Below are positions 1 through 9,363 of a DNA stretch of 56,196 nucleotides, piece after piece. The stretch spans positions 1 through 56,196 of the forward strand of contig CAZHSC010000012.1 of the NCBI GenBank assembly GCA_964534995.1, in the 5' to 3' direction. Below the pieces are notes generated by a model. It was not told the origin of the DNA. It did no database searches and worked only from the letters and a program-made list of their open reading frames with translations. Source of the DNA: JAJTFW01 sp964534995. Its GTDB lineage: Bacteria > Bacteroidota > Bacteroidia > AKYH767-A > OLB10. The position numbers were made by a program, and so were the translations under genes. The stretch's first letter is position 1. Every line of letters starts with the position of its first letter.

Positions 1-713
1 TGGTTGCAACAGACCGGCAGTTTGTACCCGGAACAGAAGGCTGTTCACTGTATATAAGGCCCTTGCTTTTTGCTTCAGAAGAGCGCTTTGGCGTAAAAAT
101 ATCCGATGAATACTTATTTGTGATTATGACGGGACCCGTACCTCCCTTTTACCCAAAACCACTGAAGGTAAAAGTGGAGGACCGCTACAGCCGGGCTGCT
201 AAAGGTGGTACGGGCGCCGTAAAATGCGCAGGCAATTACGGGGGTGCATTTTATGCAACCAAAATGGCGCGGGAGCAAGGATTTGATCAGGTATTGTGGA
301 CCGACCTTTCTGATGATTTGAATATTGAAGAGTCAGGCACCATGAATGTTTTCTTTTTAATTGACGGATGTTTGATAACGCCTCCCCTATCCGAAACTAT
401 TCTTGAAGGCGTAACCAGGGACTCGGTGATACAATTAGCGAAGACAGAAGGCCTGCAAGTGGCCGAAAGACCAGTCTCCTCTGCCTACTTGCTGAAGGCT
501 TTTGAAAATGGCTTGCTTCAGGAGGCCTTTGGTGCGGGAACAGCTGCAGTGACTGTACCCATTTGTACCATCAGCATTAAGGATAAAATCATTGAATTTC
601 CGGTTCCAGATGAAAAAAGTCTGTGCTTCAGGTTACAAAAAATAATGACCTCCGTTCGCAAAGGTGAGCGTGAGGATATTTATAAGTGGAATACGATCAT
701 TACCCCCGATTGA
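1..713 (+). CDS. ilvE: Branched-chain amino acid aminotransferase, 5'-truncated by window edge
   Basis: PLP-dependent fold-type IV transaminase that interconverts leucine, isoleucine or valine with their 2-oxo acids in the cytosol. The reading frame is open from base 3 to the TGA at 711-713, so the true start lies outside the window; the first visible ATG/TTG codons are internal. The segment GTGAVKCAGNYGGAF carries the lysine that family knowledge identifies as the PLP Schiff-base residue. It is followed by the usual cofactor and substrate-binding half, including the MNVFFLIDG and LPDS-like regions and a late TAAVTVPI stretch. The cysteine-containing KCAGNY version is typical of the larger, eukaryote-like BCAT type common in Bacteroidota. 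The gene is convergent with the secreted-protein gene ending at 897. The family call is very secure; choice of the symbol ilvE rests on homology alone. Confidence 0.93.
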   Translation, partial: VATDRQFVPGTEGCSLYIRPLLFASEERFGVKISDEYLFVIMTGPVPPFYPKPLKVKVEDRYSRAAKGGTGAVKCAGNYGGAFYATKMAREQGFDQVLWTDLSDDLNIEESGTMNVFFLIDGCLITPPLSETILEGVTRDSVIQLAKTEGLQVAERPVSSAYLLKAFENGLLQEAFGAGTAAVTVPICTISIKDKIIEFPVPDEKSLCFRLQKIMTSVRKGEREDIYKWNTIITPD

Positions 714-896
714 TCTGTTTACATTTACAGGGCAGGGTGTTTACGGATTTTCCATGCTCTGGCACCTCTTTATCATCTGTGGGTTTAGCCATGAAATCCG
801 TGACTTTATAACCATACAGCGCCGGAATCTACTTTTATTGTCAACAAAAAACGGATGAATTTTTTCATTAATAATTTTTATCTTTCTCCACACTGC

Positions 897-3800
897 TCAT
901 GGATGTATTGACCCGATGAAGTTGAATATATTATTATCGGCAATGGCCTGGTCAACCAGGTCTACATAGCCGTCACCGCTAAGATCAGATACCACATAAC
1001 CATTTTCAAAGTTGAAGATATGATTATCGATAACACCCTGATCCAGCAGATCGATAAACTCATCCTGAGGACTCAGGTCGCCACTGTAAAAAGCCCAGAC
1101 TCCCGGTGCCACTTCACGCTGGTTTGCGCCATATGCCTGCGCAGCACTTGTGGTGAAGTCATATGCTGTAATGGTAGTAAAAGGAACTACATTACTCCAG
1201 GTTTGAACAGCGTTTCGATGGCGTACACAAATATATGCTGATTGCCCGGCTATCGATCCGGGCAGCGTAAAGGAAGCCTGCCCTGATGTGGAAACCACAG
1301 CGGATGCAGCCGCCAATATAGAAGCGGGTGACAAGGGATTTCTTAATTCAATATAAAGGGTGTCACAAGCGAAAGGAGGTGCGGTAATGCCTGCGTTCTG
1401 CAACACCGGAACCATGCCTCCGGAGCCGTTATAAAATCCCTCCAGAAAGGCTTTCATATGCAAACTTGCACCTGAACAATTGTCATCGGTCAGGGTATTG
1501 CAATTATCATCGATACCATTACATATTTCCGGGGCGGATGGAAAAACAGACGAAGACAAATCATTGCAGTCAGTATTATCGGAAACAAAGCCTGCTGGCT
1601 GATGACAGGAGGAGAAACTGACCATGGCATTGCCAAAAGCATCCATATCTGCATCTGCATACCACATTACCGGTGCAGGCAATTCGTTTACCTGAACCAC
1701 CGCAGCCCCCGATTCACAATACCCGTTGCCTGCAAGCAGGGTATACAGCCCCCCTGTGGCGACTTTAATAGAACTTGTTGTAGCTCCGGTTGACCACAGA
1801 TAGTTCAGTTCATGCCCGATAGCTACGGCATCAATTTCATTCATACCACTTATGGCTGGTGAGTTTAGTGCGATCCTAATTTCCGCTACATTGAACTGGG
1901 TAAGGGGAAAAGCAATATGCAGCTTTCGCGCATTTGCCGGCTGCGGTGATGCTGCGGCGACATAAACCACTTCAAAGAGTCCGGAATGCGGATTCCTGAC
2001 ATATACCGTATCAACAGCACCAGCGTGGTTGGTTTCATATATGTCAATAAAATTGACAGGTGAAGGAGCAGCGAAGGAAAGCTGAATAAGTTCACGCTGG
2101 CCATCGGGAGTCTGACCACTCCAGGAATTTGCCTGATTGCCATACGCCGGATATACATCAGGCGCACCCAGTATTTTCTGAGCGCTGCCCGCACTGCCGC
2201 TGAACTGCGAACTGTAGGAAATAACGGTATTGCCATACCGGATATCAAGAATCGAATTCGTAGTATCCGCGTATAACAGCAGGCTATCGCCCGAACAGAA
2301 ATACAACGAGGAGTCGCTCCCGATCACCGGGGTATCGGGTTGTGGGTGTACCTTGACAAATACAGGAGAGCTGGTGACCGGACATCCAAAATAATCAACG
2401 ACAATGACGGAGTAGGAACCAGTGGAAGAAACGGAAAGGTAAGGCGCCGTACCGCCGGCAGGAAGCCATTGGTAGGTATAGGCATATACCTTATCCGGAT
2501 TGTTTACGGGTGTTCCGTTAAATAAGGGTGAAGCAGTATTCAGTACCAGGAAGGAAGTTTCTTCAAACTGATAGTAAGCCAGCAGTCCGGTCTCAACAGG
2601 TGATACCTGACTGAGCATTCCGGCCTGGATCTGTCCCGCTGTCCGGGCTATATTCCATATTCTGACTTCATCAAGATCCCCACTAAAATAGTCGGGGGCT
2701 TCTGCCGCATTAAAATTAGGACGGGCGATACTGAAGGCACCGGTATTTGCGAATGCATTTGAAACATAAGTAGAGGATAATGTCCTGTTGACACCATCAA
2801 TGTATATGATTCCTGAACCGGAAGGGGCACTATACTCCCATACCACAGCTATATGATGCCAGTTTCCATCATTAATAGCCAGGCTGCCGTTGATATATCC
2901 GTTCCCGTAGCCACTGAAGGAAGGCCTCCCTATCGAATCAATAAAAAAAGCCCTCTCCCCCGTTTCCCATACAGAATTTGTATTTCCGCTCATCACTATT
3001 CCTTCGCCACTACCGGTGGTTTTAATCCAGGTCTCGATGGTAAATGAAGCATCATTCAGATTGGTTATATCCGCATTCAGATTGATCCACTGGTTTACCC
3101 CGTTGAATTCTTCCGCCACATTGATTTTATCTGCAAACAACTCCACAAAATCACCCTGACAAAAAATACTGTCGCCCGTTAGGGTGACATTTACAGGATC
3201 CGGGATGTTATTAAATACCTCCACCGTACACACACTGGCCGGGCCTCCGTCAGCCGTAACGCTTACCGTATAACTGCCACTTGTCAGGCCGGAAATGGCA
3301 GGTGTTATGCTGCCATTGCTCCACTGATACGCGTAAACGGTAGTATTGGCGGCAACAACGGCGGGGGAGGCTATTAAATTTTTAATGATAGCGCCATCGG
3401 TATTACTGATCATCACCACTGGAATTGAAATGGCATATACGTTTGCCGAACCCATGGTAACAGGCGGGCCGGGAACATTGTTGACTATTATTACACCAAC
3501 GGCACCGGCCAGTTGTGCATGGTACACTTTGTTTTCAAAGAAGCAGGTGCCCCGGTCAATTAAAGCAAGCTTACCGTTAAAAGTACCCGCCGGATAAGGC
3601 GTGCAACCGGGATCCGGATTGGAATAATAAACGATATCTCCGATCAGCGGATGGGTAATTACATCCGGTCCAAACGAAGCAAGGGCAACAGAGAACTGAT
3701 GGGAGGCGGGTGAAGTTATTTTTAAAAACAGCGACGATGCATCAACTGCAACACTCGCCGTTCCGGTAGCGGCATTATTGCATACAGTACTGCCTGTGCA

Positions 3801-4031
3801 TGTGATGGCAGGTCCCGAGAAGAGGTTTAGATTTGCATTTGAATGCCCATCCGCCTGAAAAGCCACTGGGCCTTCAGGCAGCATGTTCCTGGTATTTTCA
3901 AATGCAACACTTTCACCTGACATAAGCATACTCAGGAGGGTTAAAACAAAGCACAGCTTACGGAACAAAAGCAGTTTGACCTTCCTGCCATTTCCCACAG
4001 CATTTCTTTTAATTTCTTTTCTTTCCTTCAT
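897..4031 (-). CDS. Large secreted protein: PA domain, LamG-like domain, MopE-type metal-binding motif, dockerin-like tail
   Basis: Exported multidomain protein of about 1044 residues. I prefer the ATG at 4031 to the GTG at 4040, because it gives a compact signal peptide (basic start, then LCFVLTLLSMLMSG). In order: a protease-associated (PA) like domain near residues 125-225 (GKLALIDRGTCFFENK, then GAVGVIIVNN); an SprB-like repeat; a LamG/concanavalin-like domain near 310-490 (WHHIAVVWEY, DEVRIWNIART); an Ig-like repeat with YLWSTGATT; a MopE-type putative metal-binding motif near 815-850 (CNGIDDNCNTLTDDNC); then a beta-rich module and two dockerin/EF-hand-like loops at the extreme C-terminus (DLSGDGYVDLVDQ). 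No type A or B T9SS domain is visible. The C-terminal 160 residues resemble those of the next gene, so the two may share an anchoring or secretion signal. Function unknown; adhesion or polymer binding is an inference. Confidence 0.85.
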   Translation of the reverse strand: MKERKEIKRNAVGNGRKVKLLLFRKLCFVLTLLSMLMSGESVAFENTRNMLPEGPVAFQADGHSNANLNLFSGPAITCTGSTVCNNAATGTASVAVDASSLFLKITSPASHQFSVALASFGPDVITHPLIGDIVYYSNPDPGCTPYPAGTFNGKLALIDRGTCFFENKVYHAQLAGAVGVIIVNNVPGPPVTMGSANVYAISIPVVMISNTDGAIIKNLIASPAVVAANTTVYAYQWSNGSITPAISGLTSGSYTVSVTADGGPASVCTVEVFNNIPDPVNVTLTGDSIFCQGDFVELFADKINVAEEFNGVNQWINLNADITNLNDASFTIETWIKTTGSGEGIVMSGNTNSVWETGERAFFIDSIGRPSFSGYGNGYINGSLAINDGNWHHIAVVWEYSAPSGSGIIYIDGVNRTLSSTYVSNAFANTGAFSIARPNFNAAEAPDYFSGDLDEVRIWNIARTAGQIQAGMLSQVSPVETGLLAYYQFEETSFLVLNTASPLFNGTPVNNPDKVYAYTYQWLPAGGTAPYLSVSSTGSYSVIVVDYFGCPVTSSPVFVKVHPQPDTPVIGSDSSLYFCSGDSLLLYADTTNSILDIRYGNTVISYSSQFSGSAGSAQKILGAPDVYPAYGNQANSWSGQTPDGQRELIQLSFAAPSPVNFIDIYETNHAGAVDTVYVRNPHSGLFEVVYVAAASPQPANARKLHIAFPLTQFNVAEIRIALNSPAISGMNEIDAVAIGHELNYLWSTGATTSSIKVATGGLYTLLAGNGYCESGAAVVQVNELPAPVMWYADADMDAFGNAMVSFSSCHQPAGFVSDNTDCNDLSSSVFPSAPEICNGIDDNCNTLTDDNCSGASLHMKAFLEGFYNGSGGMVPVLQNAGITAPPFACDTLYIELRNPLSPASILAAASAVVSTSGQASFTLPGSIAGQSAYICVRHRNAVQTWSNVVPFTTITAYDFTTSAAQAYGANQREVAPGVWAFYSGDLSPQDEFIDLLDQGVIDNHIFNFENGYVVSDLSGDGYVDLVDQAIADNNIFNFIGSIHP

Positions 4032-4465
4032 TCCATTCACTATTTATCAGATAATCTTTTTTATTATTTCAGGATGCTGTTCTCCGGCAGTTCCGTAACA
4101 GGTCAGGGAATGTGATATCAGGTCACAGGGTCTTTTTTTTACGAAAACCAATGGTTTTGGTTTCTCTGTTTTAAGCGGAAGATACCGGGCAAACTGCTGA
4201 AAAAGGCGGTACCGGATTGGAGCGGAATCATAATGATACAAAACTGTTGTTGGTTTTGCAAATAATATTTACAAACGGAAGTTTATGACAGGGAAAAATG
4301 CAGTTAGCGAGGGTAAAAAATACAAGGAAATTTAAGCTATAACATATTACAGGCTGCGCTTAAAGGTATAAATCTAATCTTATACGTGAAGAGATGGCAA
4401 GATCCTGATACATAACAAGAGTACTCCGGACGTGCAGCATCCGGTACATATAGAAGGAAGTCCGC
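4032..4465. other. Intergenic region between two secreted-protein genes
   Basis: No convincing gene; the short frames here lack recognisable domains. It should hold the promoter of the minus-strand gene starting at 4031 and the 3' end of the haloperoxidase transcript. A weak hairpin (arms CCGGA at 4426-4430 and TCCGG at 4440-4444, extended by GTAC/GTAC-like flanks) lies about 20 bases past the haloperoxidase stop, but has no U-tract. I found no TAnnTTTG element on the minus strand here. Confidence 0.5.
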
Positions 4466-7400
4466 TCAGGGTTTTGTAAAATCAAAGAACACCGAAACAC
4501 CGCTGAAATTTACCGGATTCTTACTCCAGGTTTCAATGCCGTTTCTGTGTTTAACCACTATATAGTAATACCCGGCGGGTGGGTATCCGCCAGCCTGCGC
4601 AAAGCCATTCCTCAGCAATAAAGCGGAATAAGTATTTATGGTTACATAAGGAGCTACCGCGCTTCTTAACTCCACGACTACCGAATCACAGGCCGATGGA
4701 TCGGGATGCATACCTTCGTTAAAGAGTTGGGGAACCATGATGCCATTTCCGGAATAAAATCCTTCAATGAACATTTTTACCTGTAACAAGCCCATTCCAC
4801 AGCCTTCATCTGCAATATTATTGCAATTGTCATCTATCGCATTCATACAAATCTCCAAAGCAGCAGGATTCACTGCAAACAGCGTATCATTACAATCTCC
4901 TTTACCGGCTACAAAACCCGGAGGCTGCATACAGGCTGAAGAATCCACCATGGCATTTCCATATCCATCGCCATCGGTATCTTCGTAATATGTGACCGCA
5001 TAGATACAGGTTCCGTTGTCCTGTGTGGCGAGAGAACTGTAATTACAGGCATTTACATCCATACAACCCGGAACATCAAAAATGCTGTCATTGGGTGTAT
5101 TGATAAAATAAGTTTCTGCTTTCACAAAAACATCTTCCGCTATTTCCACTGCTATTTTCCTTCCCGGGATATCATCAAAAGGGGGATGAATGCCGCCCCA
5201 TATACGCGATAACGCTGATTCATCGGCTGCATCCTGATAGGTGGCCCATTGGAGATAAATGTCGGTACTGGGTCCATTTTCAAATACCAGGAACTCATCC
5301 TGCGCGGCATGAAATACCCCCAAGCCACCCGGAAAATATTTATCACCTGTGAAGTCGGTTAAAATTTCAGCCGCGGCTCTTGAGTAGGTGGAATGTCCGG
5401 AAAGATAGCCGGCGAAGGGGGGAGTAACAAAGGAAGGGCGTTGATAAGGCAACCAGTTTTCAGCCAATATCCAACCTGCTCCTGCCACATCAGTATCCAC
5501 ATTATTTATAGCGCTGTGCCCTTTCCACGCTTTCAATTTTATTTTTCCCACGTTGACGCCACCGGCGGCCAATGAATCTCCCGGATGCACTACTTCAATA
5601 TAACCGGGAATCAGCGGTAAGCCAGCAGGGTGATAATTGGAGTCGGCCGGATTTGAGCTTTGCCCCAGCTCGGCCATAGCTCTTATTGCGGATATTGGCC
5701 GTGGTGAATCGTACCAGCCTTTAATTCCCCAAATGGAGACAGCTACATCATGCATGGCTCCTCCCAATGCGAAATATCCTTTCACACTCCACTCCAGATC
5801 GTCAAGTGCAGGGCCATTGCCTTTGTACTGCTTTGTTTCCAGGGGATGGTCGGTAACATAATTAAAAATGGTAAACCAATGTCCGGGAGGAGTTTCCGAT
5901 TCAGGGCCATCGGCCCAGAATTCAGCGAGGACTCTTGCATAATCACTTCTTTTCACCAGATTTTGCGTATAGGGTAAGCCGGTAGCCGGATTGACCGGAT
6001 GTCCCTGGCTGCTTGTCCCCCCGCTGATAAGATTATAAAACGCCGGATACGCGGAAGGATCAGCAGGTAGGGTATCTCTGTTGCCCTGTGTGGCGGGAGA
6101 GATATCCCACATTGTGGTATCCGCAGGATCCAGGTGTGAAGACCAGACTGAAACCAGGGCATGTCCCCATTGATACTGGGAAGAATTACCTGAACCATCC
6201 ATTTGCAGAGTGGGTGGAACCCCCGGGTCGTGATAAACCTTATAATTGAATCCCCCGCGCTGGTTCACCACCATATCATTTTGTGAGAGCGCAAAAGGAA
6301 CCACCTGGCCCCATTCAGGACTCAGGAAAGGCGGCGTTGCACCGGGAATCTGGTTGCCACTCTGGTCAATAAACATATCAAGGGTGAGTGGTTGCCACCT
6401 GTTAAGATCAACCATATTAGGATTGCCGGGTACATCCACATTCAGTGGTGGATTTACCGGTGAATAACTGGTATTTGCGTAGGCATTCTGTTCATTAGAA
6501 CCATCCTGCAGGCCAAAGCCAATGTAACAGGATGCGATATAATTACCGAGAGCCCGTGCATCCCCCGAAGCATAATCCGTTCCGGTAAAATTTTTATCAA
6601 ATCCCAGTGAATCCATATGGGCATCATAGGCCTGCATCAGTAATGTTGCCTGAGGGGAATTGCTGAACCTGTGCTTGAGTAACCTGTAGGAAGCATAGCT
6701 GATGGCTTTCCGGCGGTCGCCCTCCACATCTGCCGAAGCGGGTATTCCATTGTAAGGGCAGGTATAAGCTCCTACTGTTTTTCCCAGCAGAAATTCAATG
6801 GCGTTGTTATCATAGGCAGCCCAGGCGTCCCACATGGCCGAAGAATGGTGAAACAGATTCCTGGCATGTACAGTAGGACGGGCGAAATCCCTGCGGATAC
6901 TGGCAAGCAGCAGTTCATTCCACTGACGGGCAACATTCAACTGCAGGCTAACGGTAGGGTATACCGATGTTGGAGCGCATGATGGGTCGGGGTTTGTGGG
7001 GCATGGGTCGCAGGCATCGGCAAGGCCATCCTGGTCATAGTCGGAAGGATTGGGCGCAAGTTCACAACTGTCATTCATGAACACGCCATACCCGTTGCAC
7101 CAGCCGGTAACGAAGTCCTGCAATCCGTCATTGTTGATGTCTATCCATGAAAAATCATAGTTGTTATCAGCCCAGGGGAAAAGGGTGGAACCGTAAACAT
7201 CGGTAAACACACCATTATCATTCCGGTAAATCGCCATCCGCCGGCTGCTGTTGCAGGGAGGGATATCCACATCTACATCGGCAACGCCAATGTCCAGGTC
7301 GCCGTCAAGGTCAAGATCGGCAGCATGCACATTGCCTCCAAAACCATTGGATGAACTGAAATTGAGGTTTGTCTTGGTAACGTTAAGACTTACATCCTGA

Positions 7401-8422
7401 ACAAATGAATTGCTGCGCAAAAGATAATCGGAGCCATCATCTACCACATAGAGGTCCAGCCTGCCATCCAGGTTGAAGTCGGCAATTTCAAACATATACG
7501 GGGAACTCGTAGGCACCAGGTTTTGCCAGTTTGTAAAAAATCCGGAACCATTATTAAAAAGCACAAGTACTCCACGCGCATTCCACGGAGCGACATTATA
7601 CAAGGTTGAGTTTTTAATGATGTCATTGTCGCCGTCATTGTCCATGTCCTTTATCTGACAGGCGGTACCAAACGCAGAATTTCTCAATATTCCAAGGCGT
7701 GCGGCACTCTCGTTGGTGAAATAACCATTTCCATTGTTTATAAGGAGGTAATCCTGCGAAACACCCCCGGTAGAATTTTGCCGGTAGTTCACAAAATAAA
7801 TATCGGGATGATTGTCTCCTGTCACATCTCCGCCCCATACCGCGCAAAAACGAACCGGATCATCGGTAAGCGCCGGAAAACGCAGGGAAGATTCGTCGAC
7901 AAATCCCTGCCAGTTTCCCAATGAATCATTCCCTTTGTTTCTGAAATACTGAGGTTGCTGCAGAAAGGTATTGGCGATCACCACATCTTTCCAGTTGTCA
8001 CCGTCAAAGTCACCAACATAAACATCTCTGGCAAAACTAAGCGTACTGATAAACTGTGGGGCATAAAGGGCCGTCTGATCCGTCAGTATACCATTTACAT
8101 TCATCAGCAACAAAGTGGATTTGCCGGGCTGTGTCGGACTGGAAAAGGGTTGCTTACGTACAACAATTAAATCCTCCCTGCCATCATTGTTCAGGTCATC
8201 GGCCCACATGTCTTTTTCTTCAGGATCGCTGGCCGCCACGCTGCTGACTGTAAGTCTTGTTGACGATGCGTTTTCCCATGTCAGCCATTGGGAATTTACT
8301 TCAGCGGTATGCAGGATGAGCAAAAGCAGCAGGTAAAAAGTGCGTATTCCTGCAGGAGATCTCAAAATCTTCATGAATGACATTTCATATTGAGACTTTT
8401 TCAACTGCTTTCTCATGACCAT
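4466..8422 (-). CDS. Secreted vanadium-dependent haloperoxidase-like protein with N-terminal FG-GAP/VCBS propeller
   Basis: Exported protein of up to 1318 residues; ATG codons at 8422, 8416 and 8374 are all possible, and a promoter at 8449-8479 fits the first. After a hydrophobic signal (FYLLLLLILHTAEVNS) come FG-GAP/VCBS calcium-loop repeats to about residue 450 (DFDGDNWKDVV, DMDNDGDNDI, DLDLDGDLDIGVADVD) and a thrombospondin type 3-like loop (YDQDGLADACDPCP). The second half matches the PAP2/vanadium haloperoxidase superfamily with all three vanadate motifs: K-x6-RP near residue 902 (KGWYDSPRP), SGH near 1010 (YLSGHSTYSRA) and SR-x5-H near 1070 (SRIWGGIH). A MopE-like motif (CMNAIDDNCNNIADEGC) and a beta module follow, ending abruptly at FDFTKP. 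Family enzymes oxidise halides with peroxide or hydrolyse phosphate esters; which applies here cannot be told from sequence alone. Confidence 0.9.
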   Translation of the reverse strand: MVMRKQLKKSQYEMSFMKILRSPAGIRTFYLLLLLILHTAEVNSQWLTWENASSTRLTVSSVAASDPEEKDMWADDLNNDGREDLIVVRKQPFSSPTQPGKSTLLLMNVNGILTDQTALYAPQFISTLSFARDVYVGDFDGDNWKDVVIANTFLQQPQYFRNKGNDSLGNWQGFVDESSLRFPALTDDPVRFCAVWGGDVTGDNHPDIYFVNYRQNSTGGVSQDYLLINNGNGYFTNESAARLGILRNSAFGTACQIKDMDNDGDNDIIKNSTLYNVAPWNARGVLVLFNNGSGFFTNWQNLVPTSSPYMFEIADFNLDGRLDLYVVDDGSDYLLRSNSFVQDVSLNVTKTNLNFSSSNGFGGNVHAADLDLDGDLDIGVADVDVDIPPCNSSRRMAIYRNDNGVFTDVYGSTLFPWADNNYDFSWIDINNDGLQDFVTGWCNGYGVFMNDSCELAPNPSDYDQDGLADACDPCPTNPDPSCAPTSVYPTVSLQLNVARQWNELLLASIRRDFARPTVHARNLFHHSSAMWDAWAAYDNNAIEFLLGKTVGAYTCPYNGIPASADVEGDRRKAISYASYRLLKHRFSNSPQATLLMQAYDAHMDSLGFDKNFTGTDYASGDARALGNYIASCYIGFGLQDGSNEQNAYANTSYSPVNPPLNVDVPGNPNMVDLNRWQPLTLDMFIDQSGNQIPGATPPFLSPEWGQVVPFALSQNDMVVNQRGGFNYKVYHDPGVPPTLQMDGSGNSSQYQWGHALVSVWSSHLDPADTTMWDISPATQGNRDTLPADPSAYPAFYNLISGGTSSQGHPVNPATGLPYTQNLVKRSDYARVLAEFWADGPESETPPGHWFTIFNYVTDHPLETKQYKGNGPALDDLEWSVKGYFALGGAMHDVAVSIWGIKGWYDSPRPISAIRAMAELGQSSNPADSNYHPAGLPLIPGYIEVVHPGDSLAAGGVNVGKIKLKAWKGHSAINNVDTDVAGAGWILAENWLPYQRPSFVTPPFAGYLSGHSTYSRAAAEILTDFTGDKYFPGGLGVFHAAQDEFLVFENGPSTDIYLQWATYQDAADESALSRIWGGIHPPFDDIPGRKIAVEIAEDVFVKAETYFINTPNDSIFDVPGCMDVNACNYSSLATQDNGTCIYAVTYYEDTDGDGYGNAMVDSSACMQPPGFVAGKGDCNDTLFAVNPAALEICMNAIDDNCNNIADEGCGMGLLQVKMFIEGFYSGNGIMVPQLFNEGMHPDPSACDSVVVELRSAVAPYVTINTYSALLLRNGFAQAGGYPPAGYYYIVVKHRNGIETWSKNPVNFSGVSVFFDFTKP

Positions 8423-8448
8423 AGAATTAAGCGGAACGGAGCTTCAAC

Positions 8449-8479
8449 CAAATTTAAAATTTTGCAATTGATAAACAAT
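8449..8479 (-). promoter_or_regulatory. Bacteroidota-type promoter for the haloperoxidase gene
   Basis: On the minus strand ATTG (8476-8479), a 19-base spacer, then TAAATTTG (8449-8456). This fits the Bacteroidota pattern of a -33 TTTG box and a -7 TAnnTTTG box 19-21 bases apart. Predicted transcription start is near 8443, about 20 bases before the ATG at 8422. Confidence 0.65.
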
Positions 8480-8554
8480 TTTTTTTACCCCTGAAAAAGC
8501 TCCTTTTACCCAAATCATGTCAAATAAGCGGCAAACGGAAAAACAAAGAAGGAT

Positions 8555-8974
8555 TTATCCCTTCCTGAAAAGCCAAACCGACAGCATCATTCCAATGATG
8601 GCACCAATACAGTTGGCAAGGAAGTCGACCCAGTCGGCCGTACGGTTTGACAGTATGAAGCCCTGATATAACTCAATGAGCCCTCCATATATCGCGGCCG
8701 AAAAAAAAGAAATACTGAAACGGTATCGCGAAAACATGGTAACAGCCGGCATACCTGAAAAACTTTTGGCAAACAACATTACAAAAACCGCATAAAAAAC
8801 AAAGTGGGCGATTTTATCAGGAGAGAATAAATCAAATAACCTTGGGATGGTTACGGATGGAGGAGTAATGGTGCTCAGCACCAGAATTAACAAAGCCCAG
8901 CATATGCCGGGCCAGTTATATTTCAGAAAGGATGTTTTTACCCTGTCAGGCACCGATGAGTGACTTATATGCAT
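8555..8974 (-). CDS. VanZ-like integral membrane protein
   Basis: Small membrane protein of 139 residues with about four hydrophobic segments. It carries the VanZ-family pattern: DKIAHFVFYAVF near the second segment, then GGLIELYQGFILSNRTADWVDFLANCIGAIIG with the conserved E..Q, R..DW.D..AN and G residues. The founding member contributes to teicoplanin resistance, but most family members, including those beside sprA, have no known role. The proposed ATG at 8974 lies inside the 3' end of gcvH (29-base overlap), which argues for translational coupling and co-transcription with gcvH. No separate promoter or terminator is obvious. Confidence 0.85.
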   Translation of the reverse strand: MHISHSSVPDRVKTSFLKYNWPGICWALLILVLSTITPPSVTIPRLFDLFSPDKIAHFVFYAVFVMLFAKSFSGMPAVTMFSRYRFSISFFSAAIYGGLIELYQGFILSNRTADWVDFLANCIGAIIGMMLSVWLFRKG

Positions 8975-9326
8975 CAGCGCTCAGAAGCTCCGCCAGTTGC
9001 GACAGATCACTGCATTTCACCTTTACCATCCAGCCTTCACCATACGGATCTTTGTTCACCAGTTCGGGTTGAGACTCCAGTTTGGAATTTAACTCCGTTA
9101 CTTCGCCGGTTACCGGCATAAACAAGTCGGAAACTGTTTTTACCGCTTCTACGGTACCAAATACAGCTTCGCGGGCAACGGTCTCCCCTACTGTTTCGAT
9201 TTCAACATAAACGATATCACCTAATTCGCTCTGGGCAAAGTCAGTGATTCCAATGGTGGCGATATCACCATCCACGCTGATCCACTCGTGATCCTTGGTA
9301 TACTTAAGTTCTGCTGGGATATTCAT
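8946..9326 (-). CDS. gcvH: Glycine cleavage system H protein
   Basis: Full-length lipoyl carrier protein (126 residues) that shuttles the methylamine group between the P, T and L proteins of the glycine cleavage system in the cytosol. It starts MNIPAELKYTKDHEW, as family members do. Lys63 in VEAVKTVSD is the predicted lipoylation site, followed by the PVTGEV beta-turn of the lipoyl fold. The genes for P, T and L proteins are not in this window. It lies 37 bases downstream of sprA with its own -7-like element at 9343-9350, and its end overlaps the vanZ-like gene. Assignment is secure. Confidence 0.97.
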   Translation of the reverse strand: MNIPAELKYTKDHEWISVDGDIATIGITDFAQSELGDIVYVEIETVGETVAREAVFGTVEAVKTVSDLFMPVTGEVTELNSKLESQPELVNKDPYGEGWMVKVKCSDLSQLAELLSADAYKSLIGA

Positions 9327-9342
9327 ACATTTTTTCTTTGCT

Positions 9343-9350
9343 CAAAAATA
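9343..9350 (-). promoter_or_regulatory. -7 promoter element upstream of gcvH
   Basis: TATTTTTG on the minus strand, matching the Bacteroidota -7 consensus TAnnTTTG, 16 bases before the gcvH ATG. A TTTG lies at 9373-9376, 22 bases further upstream, inside the sprA 3' end. Suggests that gcvH-vanZ can be transcribed independently of sprA. Confidence 0.5.
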
Positions 9351-9363
9351 CTATTTTCAATGA

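Noticed and set aside
664..858. 64-codon frame after the aminotransferase gene
   Set aside because: Overlaps the end of that gene in another frame and has no signal or domain.
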